Part shown: positions 22,070 through 32,986 of the stretch, piece after piece
Layout: every line of letters begins with the position of its first letter
Numbering within the stretch: the stretch's first letter is position 1
NCBI RefSeq assembly: GCF_012273895.1
Contig: NC_052107.1
Coordinates: 5,828,001 to 5,892,000 of the forward strand
Length of the DNA stretch: 64,000 bases
Reading direction: 5' to 3'
Source of the DNA: Zerene cesonia
Taxonomy: Eukaryota > Arthropoda > Insecta > Lepidoptera > Pieridae
Notes under the pieces: model-generated
Database searches by the model: none
What the model was told of the DNA's origin: nothing
Seen by the model: only the letters and a program-made list of their open reading frames with translations
Translations under genes and position numbers: made by a program

Positions 22070-23640
22070 ATAAAGCCGTCTAAAGTTTAGATGTCGTATA
22101 TTTATCGATGTTATGCGATAACGAAACAGTTGTCTTCTTTACAAATAAATGAAATATAATAGAATGAATGATAGTGCAACAGTTTCAGATAAGAAATAGT
22201 TGATACTTTTCTACTCCGTCAATGGTTATATTGTTAGATGTTTTATTTTACCGACTCGAGGGCTTGTTTAGAGACGGTATTTAAACATTGAGTATTATCG
22301 CTTTAGATAGTGAGTAACACTTCAATTAGCTATCTTCGTCAAACAATTATCTGCTCTTCCGCTTTATCTTGTGTTTATTCTGAGATTTGTACCCCGCCCT
22401 CGCTTTTACTTACTTCGCGTTGAGGAAGTACGAAGTAAATTGTATTATTCATCACAATCACAATAATGATATTTAAATCTATTTAGAGGTTAAAAAATCT
22501 TAAAGAATGTTAAAATGTTTAGAATATCTCTCTAACTTTGAAGAGCGTTATTATATTAATGACAGTAATAGTAAATACTTTATTAATAGTTTTAATGTTA
22601 TTAGTTACTATGAATAGGGCAGTTTCATAACGAGGTAAATTAAAAAAACATTTAATATCGTTAAAAAAAGAACGCGAATTCGATAACTTGACGATTAGAT
22701 ATTAATCTAACAAAAAATTAATGTTAACGAAACCTGTAGATATTTGATCACGAAACCTAAAGTTTTATACGTTAAGTCTAGATCGTGCAAATAAGCACAT
22801 GAAGCGAATAAAAAAGTTGAAATATGTATAAAATTGAACGCAATATAAGAATATACGTACAATATTAAGAATTTTTAATTATTCCATTCCCTCAGAACTT
22901 ATCAGGTTTAAAACTTAAATAATATTTATTGCGTGGCTGGCATTATGCCAAGGATAATTTATTTTATTAAGCTTATATAATAACCAGAAATAAATAGACA
23001 ATTCATAGATATAAAGGTTCGTTTTGATACGAACAATAGTCTATAAAAATATATAATACCAAGAAGGACTCAGAAAATTCCACTAATAGTAAGAATGTGC
23101 TCTTGCTCTCACTAAAACCAGAGATTTTTTATTCAATTTTTAAAGTCCAATAAATATTTTTATATAATCATTAAACTCAAATTAATTGTTATGCGATTAA
23201 CCAACACCCATCGAAAGCACATTGCTTTATCAAAGATTATTCCAGACGCCAGTCGTTCTTTCAAAACATCGTTTATTTAATAATTACTTATGTATCTAAA
23301 TGCTATTTTTTTTATCTACACAAAAATAAATTTAGCAGTCAGATCACGTACTTCTTCATTAGATTCAGTGCATCACATGGAATATGTTAATAATGATTAC
23401 TTTAAAGACAATTTATATTGCGTTAAGCATAATTTACCTCTTAACCGGCGAATACAAAAGGTAATTTATTATCGGGAGATATCTTTTTTAAATCTTATTA
23501 TAATTCTATACCCAAATGGCTGACACTTAAAAGTTTTTATATTATATTTTTCATGGTACTGATAAATACAGTCTGTACTTAATTATGTTATAATTATTTT
23601 TGTTATCTGTTTATTTATTATATTTAATAAATAACACTAA
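22070..23640. other. A+T-rich stretch, nothing clear
   Basis: No repeat or exon was supported. TTACTTCG/CGAAGTAA near 22410-22440 is a short inverted repeat. Minus-strand donor-like motifs there lack acceptors. Confidence 0.4.
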
Positions 23641-23682
23641 CATTCAAACACAAGAAAATACTAACACTAACGTCTCAAAAAT

Positions 23683-23814
23683 CGCTATTTCTTTTTACTT
23701 AAGGTCTTGATCTAATGCGGGCAGTTCCAATGACACGAACTTTTGACCTTCACATGCTTTTTAGTAAAATGCAGACAGACACATAAATTGTGTCGTAAAC
23801 AGTAGATTGATACT
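23683..23814. repeat. Low-copy repeat X, part 1
   Basis: About 100 bp here ('AAATCGCTATTTCTTTTTACTTAAGG ... TTTTGACCTTCA') is nearly identical to 24646-24757. The following 'ACATAAATTGTGTCGTAAACAGTAGA' matches 25434-25460. Together with 24082-24192 and 25428-25572 this is a local duplication of one longer unclassified element. Confidence 0.7.
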
Positions 23815-24081
23815 ATCCTACTCATATTATAAATGCGAAAGTTTGTAAGGATGTGGGTATGTTTGTTGCTCTTTCACGCAAAAACTACTTAATCAATTGC
23901 AATGAAATTTGGTTCGTAGATAGCTGGACAACTGGAATAACATATACGCAAAAACTACTTAATCAATTGCAATGAAATTTGGTTCGTAGATAGCTGGACA
24001 ACTGGAATAATATAAAAGCTTTTTTCCTGATATTCCTACGGGATACGGACTTACGCGAGTGAAACCGCGAGGCGCAGCTAG
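23815..24081 (+). mobile_element. Lep1-like repeat, copy 2, with 70-bp internal duplication
   Basis: Begins ATCCTACTCATATTATAAATG and ends GGCGCAGCTAG, flanked by TACT on both sides (23811-23814, 24082-24085). A block of 65 identical bases starting ACGCAAAAACTACTTAATC occurs twice in tandem (from 23876 and from 23946, period 70). The paralogous sequence at about 25450-25470 lacks the element, so it serves as an empty site and confirms both ends. Confidence 0.8.
23876..24015 (+). repeat. 70-bp tandem duplication, two copies
   Basis: Units 23876-23945 and 23946-24015 share their first 65 bases exactly. It lies inside the Lep1-like copy. Perfect identity implies a recent event or an assembly artefact. 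Confidence 0.85.
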
Positions 24082-24192
24082 TACTCTATAGCCTTCTGCA
24101 GACACATAAACCACACTATATAATCGCTCACTTGCGGCGTAAAGGAAAGTCAAACAAACTTCGCATTTAAATTCTTATTAAAGTCCTTGTAG
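24082..24192. repeat. Low-copy repeat X, part 2
   Basis: 'CTCTATAGCCTTCTGCAGACACATAAA', 'TAATCGCTCACTTGCGGCGTAAA' and 'CTTCGCATTTAAAT' match 25462-25572 at roughly nine bases in ten. On the minus strand both copies read YAASERLYS..YVSAEGYR, with conservative changes only. This may be a remnant of coding sequence from the element that was duplicated. Confidence 0.65.
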
Positions 24193-24378
24193 TATAACAG
24201 TTATACTTGGCTACGTCCTTCGAGATTAACAGATAGTATAGCACTTGTAGTACCGCGCAGCGATCGCTATCCCTAGCACTGTGTTGAGATCTTATTTTTT
24301 GTGAGGGTAGACGACATTTACACATTCGCGTTTCAGTACTCAGCCATTGCAATGCACTTTTTAATAAGAACACTACGG

Positions 24379-24563
24379 TTCGCGGGCAGTCCGAGGTGCT
24401 GTCACTTACCGAATTTCTTCGTAATAGTTTTGCGGATGGTTCAAGGGGCTATCACTTAACTTTGCTTTTTTGTAATATTCATTATAATATTTTTATATAC
24501 CTAAAGTATATTACAGTATTGTAAAATGGTATGCGGGCGGTTCGAGGGGCCGTCACTTACCTT
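24379..24563 (+). repeat. Three spaced copies of a 30-bp GC-rich unit
   Basis: Units close to GCGGGCGGTTCGAGGGGC-CGTCACTTACC start near 24382, 24432 and 24533, spaced about 50 and 100 bases. Read on the minus strand each starts GGTAAGTGAC. The background between them is A+T rich, so the units stand out. Confidence 0.6.
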
Positions 24564-24645
24564 TTATTACCTCTAGCGATAATTATAATTCAATGGACTT
24601 TTATTATTACCCTCTTATACGTTAGATGTCATCCTTTTGTTTTAA

Positions 24646-24757
24646 AAATCGCTATTTCTTTTTACTTAAGTTCTTGATCTAATGCGGGCAGTTCCAATGA
24701 CACGAACTTTTGACCTTCAGAGGCTTTTTGGCAAATGTAGACAGTCATTTACCAAAG
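24646..24757. repeat. Low-copy repeat X, second copy of part 1
   Basis: Nearly identical to 23683-23785, with 'TTACTTAAGTTCTTGATC' against 'TTACTTAAGGTCTTGATC', and diverging after 'TTTTGACCTTCAGAGGCTTTTT'. Confidence 0.7.
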
Positions 24758-25427
24758 GCCCTACCCTCGGCCTCCAATTTACCAAATTGTGCAAATTAAT
24801 ACTGATTTATAGTGTTTGGCTATAATGGATTATATAAAGAAACGACATTCAATTACCAACTTTTTATGCTCATGTTTCCATAATTACAAAAAATTACAAA
24901 AGTTGGAAAACGATGTCTTATATTTGTAATGGAAATATTTTGAGTTTTAACTGATATTAACAAATATATTCATAGAAAATGGTGCAAACTTAAGTGCTGT
25001 AAATGATAAATACAGCCAAAGGAATAATATCCGTAACAAATTATCATGTAGCATCTGTATAATTGCTAGCTTTGAAATAAAATACATCATTCATTGAAAT
25101 ATAATGATACAATATTCGTCATAAACCAAAATTCACATCTAAACGAAGTAGAAAAATAACTAAATAAAGAACGCAGCCAACAATAAGGATTGTTATTATT
25201 TTCTTGAAACGCGTTTAATTACTCACATAAAGCGCTGGTATTTACGGATAAAATCTTTCTCTTGAATAATGGCATTCTCCTTACAAAGTTCAATGTTAAC
25301 GAACTTGTGTGAAATGTACAACGCGTTAAATAAAAGTGGCTATTCTAATGTCTCCAATTTATCAAAAATATAATGTATGTCTTCAGCAGCTTCACACATA
25401 TTGTTAAATTAAATCCCATAAATGGGA

Positions 25428-25572
25428 AAGACACATAAATTGTGACGTAAACAGTAGAATATATTCTATAGCCTTCTGCAGACACATAAATCATACTATA
25501 TAATCGCTCACTTGCGGCGTAAAAGAAAGTCAAAAAAACTTCGCATTTAAATCTTTACTAAAGTCCTAGTAG
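25428..25572. repeat. Low-copy repeat X, uninterrupted copy (empty site)
   Basis: Runs continuously through 'ACATAAATTGTGACGTAAACAGTAGAAT' into 'TTCTATAGCCTTCTGCAGACAC', the sequence that at 23.8 kb is split by the Lep1-like insertion. Confidence 0.7.
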
Positions 25573-25579
25573 CACACAA

Positions 25580-27149
25580 AAGATTATAGTACTATAATCA
25601 CTTCTATAATAATTATTGGGATAGTTAGTCCTGAAGTTTTAAAATGTAAAGGTATACAATAAGGAGTAGTTAAGAAAGGAGTTCTCTGACATTTGATATA
25701 CATATAGCAGTATTTAAAAAAGATTTTTAATTGTCATGTTAGTTTTGTTTTAACGTCACCTAATCCATTTGATATTTGGTTTATCTTAATTACTTATATA
25801 AATCCTATCTACAGTTAAGGAGATACGGGTTAATAAACAGTTAAGAGATTACATATTTACGTACAAGATACACTCGAAAAACACTTTTCCCAGCAGTCAG
25901 CCAAAAAATTATGTTAATAAAGCCTTCACCTATGCATGATATAAAAACACTATAAAGTTATTGCATTGAACATAGTCGGTAAACAGGCTATTTTTCGCTA
26001 ACATCTTTGTCCAACGGCTTACAATTTTTAATTTGGGTATGTAATTCCTACATCTTTTGAATAAAACATTTTCTTATTTTTATGTTAACCTACGCTTTCG
26101 TGATTTCTTATTTTGTGCTTAGTTCCAATAATTTGGTGTTTTTATTGTCTTAACCAGATGATTTATTGCTCGGAAAGACGTGTAAATATGTGAATACGAA
26201 CCACAACGTATAAAGAAATACTAAAGCTTAATCTAAGTCGGTGGAACTAATTGAACTATTATTATAAATATAAACTCATAAAAATAACTGTGCCCAACTC
26301 ATTATTTAGATAATCGGTAATAATAAATAATGAGCTGGCAAATTTAGCAATCCGTATTATAATCACGGTTATTATAGCGTAGACGAACTACCATAATTTA
26401 TTGATAATTTTGCATACCTACCTGGTAATCAAATTTGTTTCCTAACAAAATATGATTAATTTGCCGCTTCAAATCAATTAATTAAATGCGTTAATAATTC
26501 TTTAAAATGTATCTGCACAAAGTGCAAAGTTAAACACAGTACCATCTGAACTGTACATAGGTATTAAATAAATTATAGTTAGAAATAGAGATAAGAGAGG
26601 TAACTTTGTAAGAAGGTTTGCAACACCGTGTTTGTTGAGACATTTTTATAACTCTATTTACGTCATCACTCACAAACATATTATCATGTTATAGTTGTCG
26701 AACCATACATATAAATCTGTAGAACTGTAGAGTCCCTAGAAAATTTCCCTAACTTCGCGGGCGAATGCATCCGCGGGCGGGAAAAAATATATCCCGTTTT
26801 ATAGGTAAAAGCAGAAATGTTATTGCATTTACGATGCAAAACTGCATAATATTATTTCATGATAAAGACATCTCAATTGCCTTGAAATTACTGAGTATAT
26901 ATATAATACTTAATTGTGGACATCCTTTGCCTTCCGACAATGAGCGTCGAAAAGTCTACTTTTGTTTGCAAAAATGTGGTTTGACGACACAAGCGTGTTT
27001 GCAGAAGCTATAAGATTTTCTCAATGTAGGTAAACCACTTTACAATTAAAATCTTGTGCAACAAATTGCCGCAACATCGGAATTTGGAAAGCTTCGATTC
27101 TCCTCCGAAATCGGACTAAAGTGACGAAGATATTATATGCATTTATATC
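25580..27149. other. A+T-rich stretch before gap 1
   Basis: Mostly featureless. 26752-26800 has a small GC-rich motif pair (CTTCGCGGGCG / CATCCGCGGGCGG). 27060-27115 is GC-richer and, being on the downstream side of a minus-strand LINE remnant, could be part of its 3' region; it shows no domain. Confidence 0.35.
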
Positions 27150-28149
27150 NNNNNNNNNNNNNNNNNNNNNNNNNNNNNNNNNNNNNNNNNNNNNNNNNNN
27201 NNNNNNNNNNNNNNNNNNNNNNNNNNNNNNNNNNNNNNNNNNNNNNNNNNNNNNNNNNNNNNNNNNNNNNNNNNNNNNNNNNNNNNNNNNNNNNNNNNNN
27301 NNNNNNNNNNNNNNNNNNNNNNNNNNNNNNNNNNNNNNNNNNNNNNNNNNNNNNNNNNNNNNNNNNNNNNNNNNNNNNNNNNNNNNNNNNNNNNNNNNNN
27401 NNNNNNNNNNNNNNNNNNNNNNNNNNNNNNNNNNNNNNNNNNNNNNNNNNNNNNNNNNNNNNNNNNNNNNNNNNNNNNNNNNNNNNNNNNNNNNNNNNNN
27501 NNNNNNNNNNNNNNNNNNNNNNNNNNNNNNNNNNNNNNNNNNNNNNNNNNNNNNNNNNNNNNNNNNNNNNNNNNNNNNNNNNNNNNNNNNNNNNNNNNNN
27601 NNNNNNNNNNNNNNNNNNNNNNNNNNNNNNNNNNNNNNNNNNNNNNNNNNNNNNNNNNNNNNNNNNNNNNNNNNNNNNNNNNNNNNNNNNNNNNNNNNNN
27701 NNNNNNNNNNNNNNNNNNNNNNNNNNNNNNNNNNNNNNNNNNNNNNNNNNNNNNNNNNNNNNNNNNNNNNNNNNNNNNNNNNNNNNNNNNNNNNNNNNNN
27801 NNNNNNNNNNNNNNNNNNNNNNNNNNNNNNNNNNNNNNNNNNNNNNNNNNNNNNNNNNNNNNNNNNNNNNNNNNNNNNNNNNNNNNNNNNNNNNNNNNNN
27901 NNNNNNNNNNNNNNNNNNNNNNNNNNNNNNNNNNNNNNNNNNNNNNNNNNNNNNNNNNNNNNNNNNNNNNNNNNNNNNNNNNNNNNNNNNNNNNNNNNNN
28001 NNNNNNNNNNNNNNNNNNNNNNNNNNNNNNNNNNNNNNNNNNNNNNNNNNNNNNNNNNNNNNNNNNNNNNNNNNNNNNNNNNNNNNNNNNNNNNNNNNNN
28101 NNNNNNNNNNNNNNNNNNNNNNNNNNNNNNNNNNNNNNNNNNNNNNNNN
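27150..28149. other. Assembly gap 1 (1000 N)
   Basis: Exactly 1000 N, a placeholder length. Its right flank is LINE coding sequence, which suggests that a repeat broke the assembly. Confidence 0.99.
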
Positions 28150-28236
28150 GAGATGAGAACAGTACTCCATATGCGGTCGCACCTGAGCCTTGTACAGCTG
28201 AAGTCGGTGGGCCGGCTTGAAATACTGAAACTTAAT
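28150..28236 (-). pseudogene. jockey/CR1-type LINE reverse transcriptase fragment
   Basis: The minus strand reads FQYFKPAHRLQLYKAQVRP followed by HMEYCSHL, running straight into gap 1. YKAQVRPxxEYCSHLW is a conserved block near the end of the reverse transcriptase domain in insect jockey/CR1-group non-LTR retrotransposons, just before the thumb region. Two stop codons (TAG TAG) lie immediately upstream in frame, so the visible end is broken or marks a 5' junction of a truncated copy. The rest may lie in the gap. Confidence 0.8.
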
Positions 28237-28239
28237 CTA

Positions 28240-29575
28240 CTACATAAACGTATTTCATAGTGTACATGGTGGTGGTAAAATCTCGTAACTAGATTATATG
28301 GATTTTAAATATTAAATAATAACAGATGCATATTGATTCTGCTCTTACAATGTTCAGTAATACCTTAAAAATATATCATATTAAGAAGTAATTCGCCACA
28401 TGAACTGGCTATGATAGACATCAAAACTGAATATTCCTCATCCTTTTCATGAGTAATGCTATCGTAAAAGTAAAAGTAATGAAAATCAAGGAAATAACAT
28501 TAGAAATTACGCATTTATATTGTTCCAAACGTAATACCATTAATTTATATAATAAATTATTCTTATAGAATATAATTGTATTATATAAGATTGAAAAATT
28601 TTTATATAATTCTAAAATTCGTATTGATGTTTTCTATCATATTTTTTTATTTTTAATCTCGGATTTTTGCCTCCTTGTCACACATAATGCATTGTGTCAT
28701 TCTGACGAATTTGCTATGTAGAGACTATTTAGTATTTACTTCTCGTTCCATCTAACACTTGTTTATTGTTCTGCCTTGACGGCAGTGCAAAAAACTTACA
28801 CGGAATTCCACCATATGTAAACTCATGAATTTTAAATAGTTTCATTGTCCCATTCAAGGTTTTCAAAATAGCTCTAAATATTATTGTTCACGATGTATAT
28901 GAGATTTTATTTACAACACTAATTGTTAGTTACAATATTCTAAACTAATTTGTTTTTAACATCATTCATATGACTCTTTTTTCCTCGTATAGGCAACGTG
29001 GAATTAGTAGTTGTATACTTATTATGTTCGATATTATATAGCTGTGCTCGATAAACGGACTATTCATCACAAAAAGTATTTTTTAATTCAAACCAGTACT
29101 GTTGCTGAGATTAGCCCGTTTAAAGAAAAAGGCATATTCTTTAGATTTGTGTTATTAGTATAGTGAAGCATTTAATATATCGTTCGATTCAATTTTTATT
29201 TTTAGTATAACAAGATTTAGTAAGTAGGGATGTCATACAACAGAATAAAATACACTTATTCATAAAAATACAAACAATCTTATCTATGACAACTTGAAGG
29301 AAATGATGATAAATTTTTCCATCTCAAGGTAATATTTTGCAAGCAATTTAACAATGATAACGTTTGTACTGTATATTATAATTCAACAATCGTCATTTAA
29401 AGCTGATATATAGTAGTGAGTTTTAACATTATATTTGCAAGATACTCATGCTAGGTTTAGATATTTGTTTTCGCTATTAACCCCGTGACTCGACGATGCT
29501 GTCAACGAATCATTCGTATAGAAATGTCACATGACACGAGTGTGACATGATGAGTTTGTAATAACTCTCGGATAT
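28240..29575. other. A+T-rich stretch, nothing clear
   Basis: No repeats or exons could be supported. Confidence 0.4.
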
Positions 29576-29578
29576 GTT

Positions 29579-29818
29579 TATAACTTCCGCCCGAGGCTTT
29601 GCCCGCGTGGATTTAGGATATTTACAAATGATTTAGTGACTGTATATTACTGTAGTATCCCATGAGAGCGTTTTATCGGGTTAAAAAGTATCCTACCACC
29701 CAAGTCAGCTCATACACTGTCTGTATACCAAATTTCATGAACATTGTGTAGTAGTTTCGGCGTGATTAACGGACAAACATCCAAATAATCAAACTTTCAT
29801 ATTTATAATATTAGTGCG
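29579..29818 (-). repeat. Lep1/RTE-tail-like repeat
   Basis: 'CCGCCCGAGGCTTTGCCCGCGTGG', 'CTGTCTGTATACCAAATTTCATG', 'GTAGTAGTTTCGGCGTGATTAACGG' and 'TCATATTTATAATATTAGTG', ending in the usual TATAATATTAGT. The CTAG side is on the left. Confidence 0.65.
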
Positions 29819-30749
29819 AAGTGTGACTTCACATTCATTATAGTACAAGTAAAATATTATTAAAGAGCCATTTTATAAACACCAAATAAATCATTTAAAT
29901 AAGGTCAATTAAAATGTTCTTATTAATAGACTGAAACAAATTTTCCTACGGTTTTGGAAATTTCATCTCCAAAATATAATAATTGATACTAAATATTTAT
30001 TTAATAGCAGTCGTTAAATACAAATTATCGACTTATTTCATATTTACCGCGAATACTGTTATTCATTGGTAGATATCTATTTTAAATACAAAACTGTATA
30101 TGTAATAAAAACTGGACTGAATTGAACCACGCGAGTCCGAGAATATACTTTAAATAATAATTTACGTTACATATTACATTAAATTAGCGTATAAATATCG
30201 CAATACCCAAGTGAAAAAGCCCAAGTCGGTATATGATTAGTCGAGCGAATATATAATCTAGAAAAACCTCATACATTCTTATTGAAAAAACTTAGTTAAA
30301 TCATCAAACTCATTTTTGTTTAGTTTATTATCTCGTGAATTATAATTAGTGAGACAATCCATATCTTATTCAAATTGTAATCATTGCGTTTGATTCTTTC
30401 AACTTAATTAACCACGAAACAAGTTTTCATATTAAGGCCGTTACTGTAGTAAGAAACAGAATCAAATAAATAAAACTATTTGATATTTAGTTACTTTCAA
30501 ACTTGTATCTATGGCATGCTTTTCATTATTATGATAGATCACTACAAAACATAAAACAACGTCGCTTTCTTTGTCCCCATGTCCCTGTATGTTTTAATCT
30601 AACTACGCAATGGATTTTGATTGGTTTTTTTAATAGAAACAGTGATTCAAGAGGAAGATTTATATGTATAATAACATCTATTAAACAACTGCAAATTAAC
30701 GTGTCCGAAGTCGCGGTCTAAAGCTAGTTAATAAACATTCATCACTCAC

Positions 30750-30818
30750 TATGCACCCACGGCATTGCACGCGTTGTCAAAAGACTCTCATGGGATTTAA
30801 AAATCATATTTTTAAACG
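30750..30818 (-). CDS. Candidate 69-nt cassette exon, unknown gene
   Basis: On the minus strand the acceptor TAGCCTACCTCTTACAG ends at 30819 and the donor GTGAGTGATG starts at 30749. The exon length is 69 nt. Entered in phase 1 (the phase left by the exon ending at 37075) it is open throughout and leaves in phase 1, matching 13473-13526. It contains an in-frame ATG followed by IFKSHESLLTTRAMPWVH; use of this start would add 20 residues before MSADG. The other two frames have early stops. The segment is GC-richer than its surroundings. If skipped, the frame is unchanged, so it would act as an optional N-terminal cassette. No domain recognised. Confidence 0.4.
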
Positions 30819-32009
30819 CTGTAAGAGGTAGGCTATTTCATTCTCTAGCTTCCTAACTCGCTCTAGACACTAAAAATCATACCATCCGATGCGGGGTGTA
30901 AGAAAAACAATTAAAAAAACATACTTTCGCGTTTCTAGCGTTAGTAAGAATGTATATTTGTTGCAATACGTTTCATACGTATTGCAATTTATAATATAGC
31001 TATATATAATATAACAATAACAGTTGCTCTCTATGTGGAGAAAATCTCCGGGTACTAAATATACAATTTCAAGATGCAAAATAACCTATCAATCACTAAA
31101 GGTAATCTTATCATAATCACTGATTATTTCTTACTATATTAAGATATTACATAAACATAGCTAATTATAAATTTCTAGAGGGTAAACTAAATTTTATAAT
31201 GTACCTATTTAATACCATTTATAACATATTGTTTTAATTTCTACGCAATATAATTTTATTATATTACCATTTGTGCCATGCGGTTTCACCCGCAAACGAC
31301 CTCAATGGCAAAATGTATTACTATTAGCTTATGTGCCATAATACAAAAGCTACATAAATGCTGAGCATAATCGCAATCCATTCATAATGAAAAATTCAAA
31401 ATCCAAATATAATGACAAAGTTACACAAATTTGAAAATAACAATTAATGATTTTTATTTCATATCTTTATGCAAAGCGTGGCTCAGATTTTTATAATAAC
31501 TACCTCTATTAGGATGTAAAATCTCACATATAGAGTAGTCGCATACGCGCAATATTTAATTAATAATTTTAATATGATGTTTTAATCAGTCTACGTGATA
31601 ATAACTGTGATTGCTCTTACTATAATTAACATAAGCCTCGGCTATATCAAGCATCTTATATGTCTTAAGAAATTCTTGACGACATACATACATAATTAAC
31701 TATGTTGAAAGACGATTTAACCATATAAAGCGCAACATATTATAGTCTTCCGTGTTTATAAAATTCTTAACTATATGAAAAATAAATATATTATAATGAT
31801 ATCAGAGTTGTTAGGCGTCATTAAATCTGTAACGTTAACATATACAGTAGCTTATTTTTGCCATAGATTGAATATTACAAACGAAATACCTATATTAATT
31901 TGAAAATAAATTAAATTTACAACAATTTTAATACATTTATTATCGGAACGGGGGAGTCCTTTCATTTGATACTCATAGTACACAAAATATCGTATTATAT
32001 AAAAATTTA

Positions 32010-32221
32010 ATCTGTCATTTGTGACCGCGCTCTTTGACCGATTTTCATCAAATGTAGCTAAGAACCACTGCGAGGAAACAGGATTTCAAATAAAATAAAT
32101 AAACAATGAAATCGGTCCAACCGTTTGAAAACTACGATGCTCCACACACACTTACAGACAGACATCGACGTCAAACCTATCCTATAATCGGCATATCACC
32201 CTCCTTTTAGCGTCAGGATTT
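32010..32221 (-). repeat. Interspersed repeat with 'GACAGACAT...GCGTCAGG'
   Basis: 'TCTGTCATTTGTGACCGCG', 'GACCGATTTTCATCAAATGTAGC', 'GAAATCGGTCCAACCGTTTG', 'CTTACAGACAGACATCGACGTC' and 'CACCCTCCTTTTAGCGTCAGG', a layout shared by many insect LINE 3' ends. Confidence 0.55.
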
Positions 32222-32427
32222 AATAAACACACGTAGTACTTTCAAATTAAGCATTCATCATTCACTTATTATTCACACGACAATTAAATGATTTACTGCG
32301 TTATATTTCTTTCTTCAACGATAAGAGAATCAATAAATCAAAATAAAATATTGCGTCTTACGATTTGTTATTGCGAATGCGGTAAACAATACGTTTTTAT
32401 TTATAACTTATACATGTTAAATTAAGT

Positions 32428-32556
32428 CTAAGTAAATGTCCCTCGTTTGTTTTCGAGGCCTCTGAAATAGGCCATGATCGTGATGGGAGAGGCAATGACG
32501 CAAAGCCTGAAGGCTAAGGGTGTAGGTGTTGCTATGGGTCGTGGCTTAATATTTCT
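32428..32556 (-). pseudogene. Short GC-rich coding-like segment with AATAAA
   Basis: The minus strand is open for 42 codons in unusually GC-rich sequence. It includes RPIATPTPLAFRLCVIAS and ITIMAYFRGLENKRGTFT, then TAG, and AATAAA 27 nt later (32401-32396). I do not recognise a domain. It has no clear acceptor at its start, though CAACACCTACACCCTTAG inside it could act as one. It could be the end of an old retroelement ORF or a terminal exon. Confidence 0.25.
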
Positions 32557-32631
32557 TTAAGTGAACCTTTCCTATTTATTACCAAACCATTCGAAGTAAA
32601 TTATTCCCGATTGTTCTTAATTCTTACTCAC

Positions 32632-32663
32632 TTAATATAGGCACCTGAATCGATTTTCTTTGA
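32632..32663 (-). other. Candidate 32-nt exon (5' UTR or alternative)
   Basis: On the minus strand the acceptor TTATTTATTTCCGTTTCAG ends at 32664 and the excellent donor GTGAGTAAG starts at 32631. The 32-nt insert is not divisible by three and has a stop in the frame left by the 37-kb exon, so it fits best as an untranslated 5' exon or a regulated exon. Confidence 0.35.
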
Positions 32664-32913
32664 CTGAAACGGAAATAAATAATTCACCGATGCAGGGTAA
32701 ACATCGGTTTTACTGCATTTTTCAACAATGCCATATTCAGTTAGTATTTAACAAAAATAGTTTGAAGAGAAAAACAGAAGGGTCAGGAAATTAATTAACT
32801 GTGTAGCTTTTATAGAATATCAATTAAAAAACAATAAACAAGATAGACAATTAAGTGGTGTAGGAATCCGTGGCATTTTTATAACAGAAAAAGTCGATTA
32901 TTATATCACATCT

Positions 32914-32986
32914 TGTGTTTTTTTATGAGTGGTGGTGATCGCTTCTCATCAGGCGAACCATCAGCTCAGCTGCTCGCTCTAACATA
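32914..32986 (-). repeat. SINE/LINE-tail fragment
   Basis: 'GGTGGTGATCGCTTCTCATC', 'AGGCGAACCATCAGCTCAGC', 'TGCTCGCTCTAACATAAA', the characteristic tail of the 330-bp family. Confidence 0.55.

Noticed and set aside
27121..28260. Apparent ORFs of over 300 codons across the N runs at 27, 42 and 54 kb
   Set aside because: They are translations of N. Only the LINE fragment at 28150-28236 is real sequence evidence.
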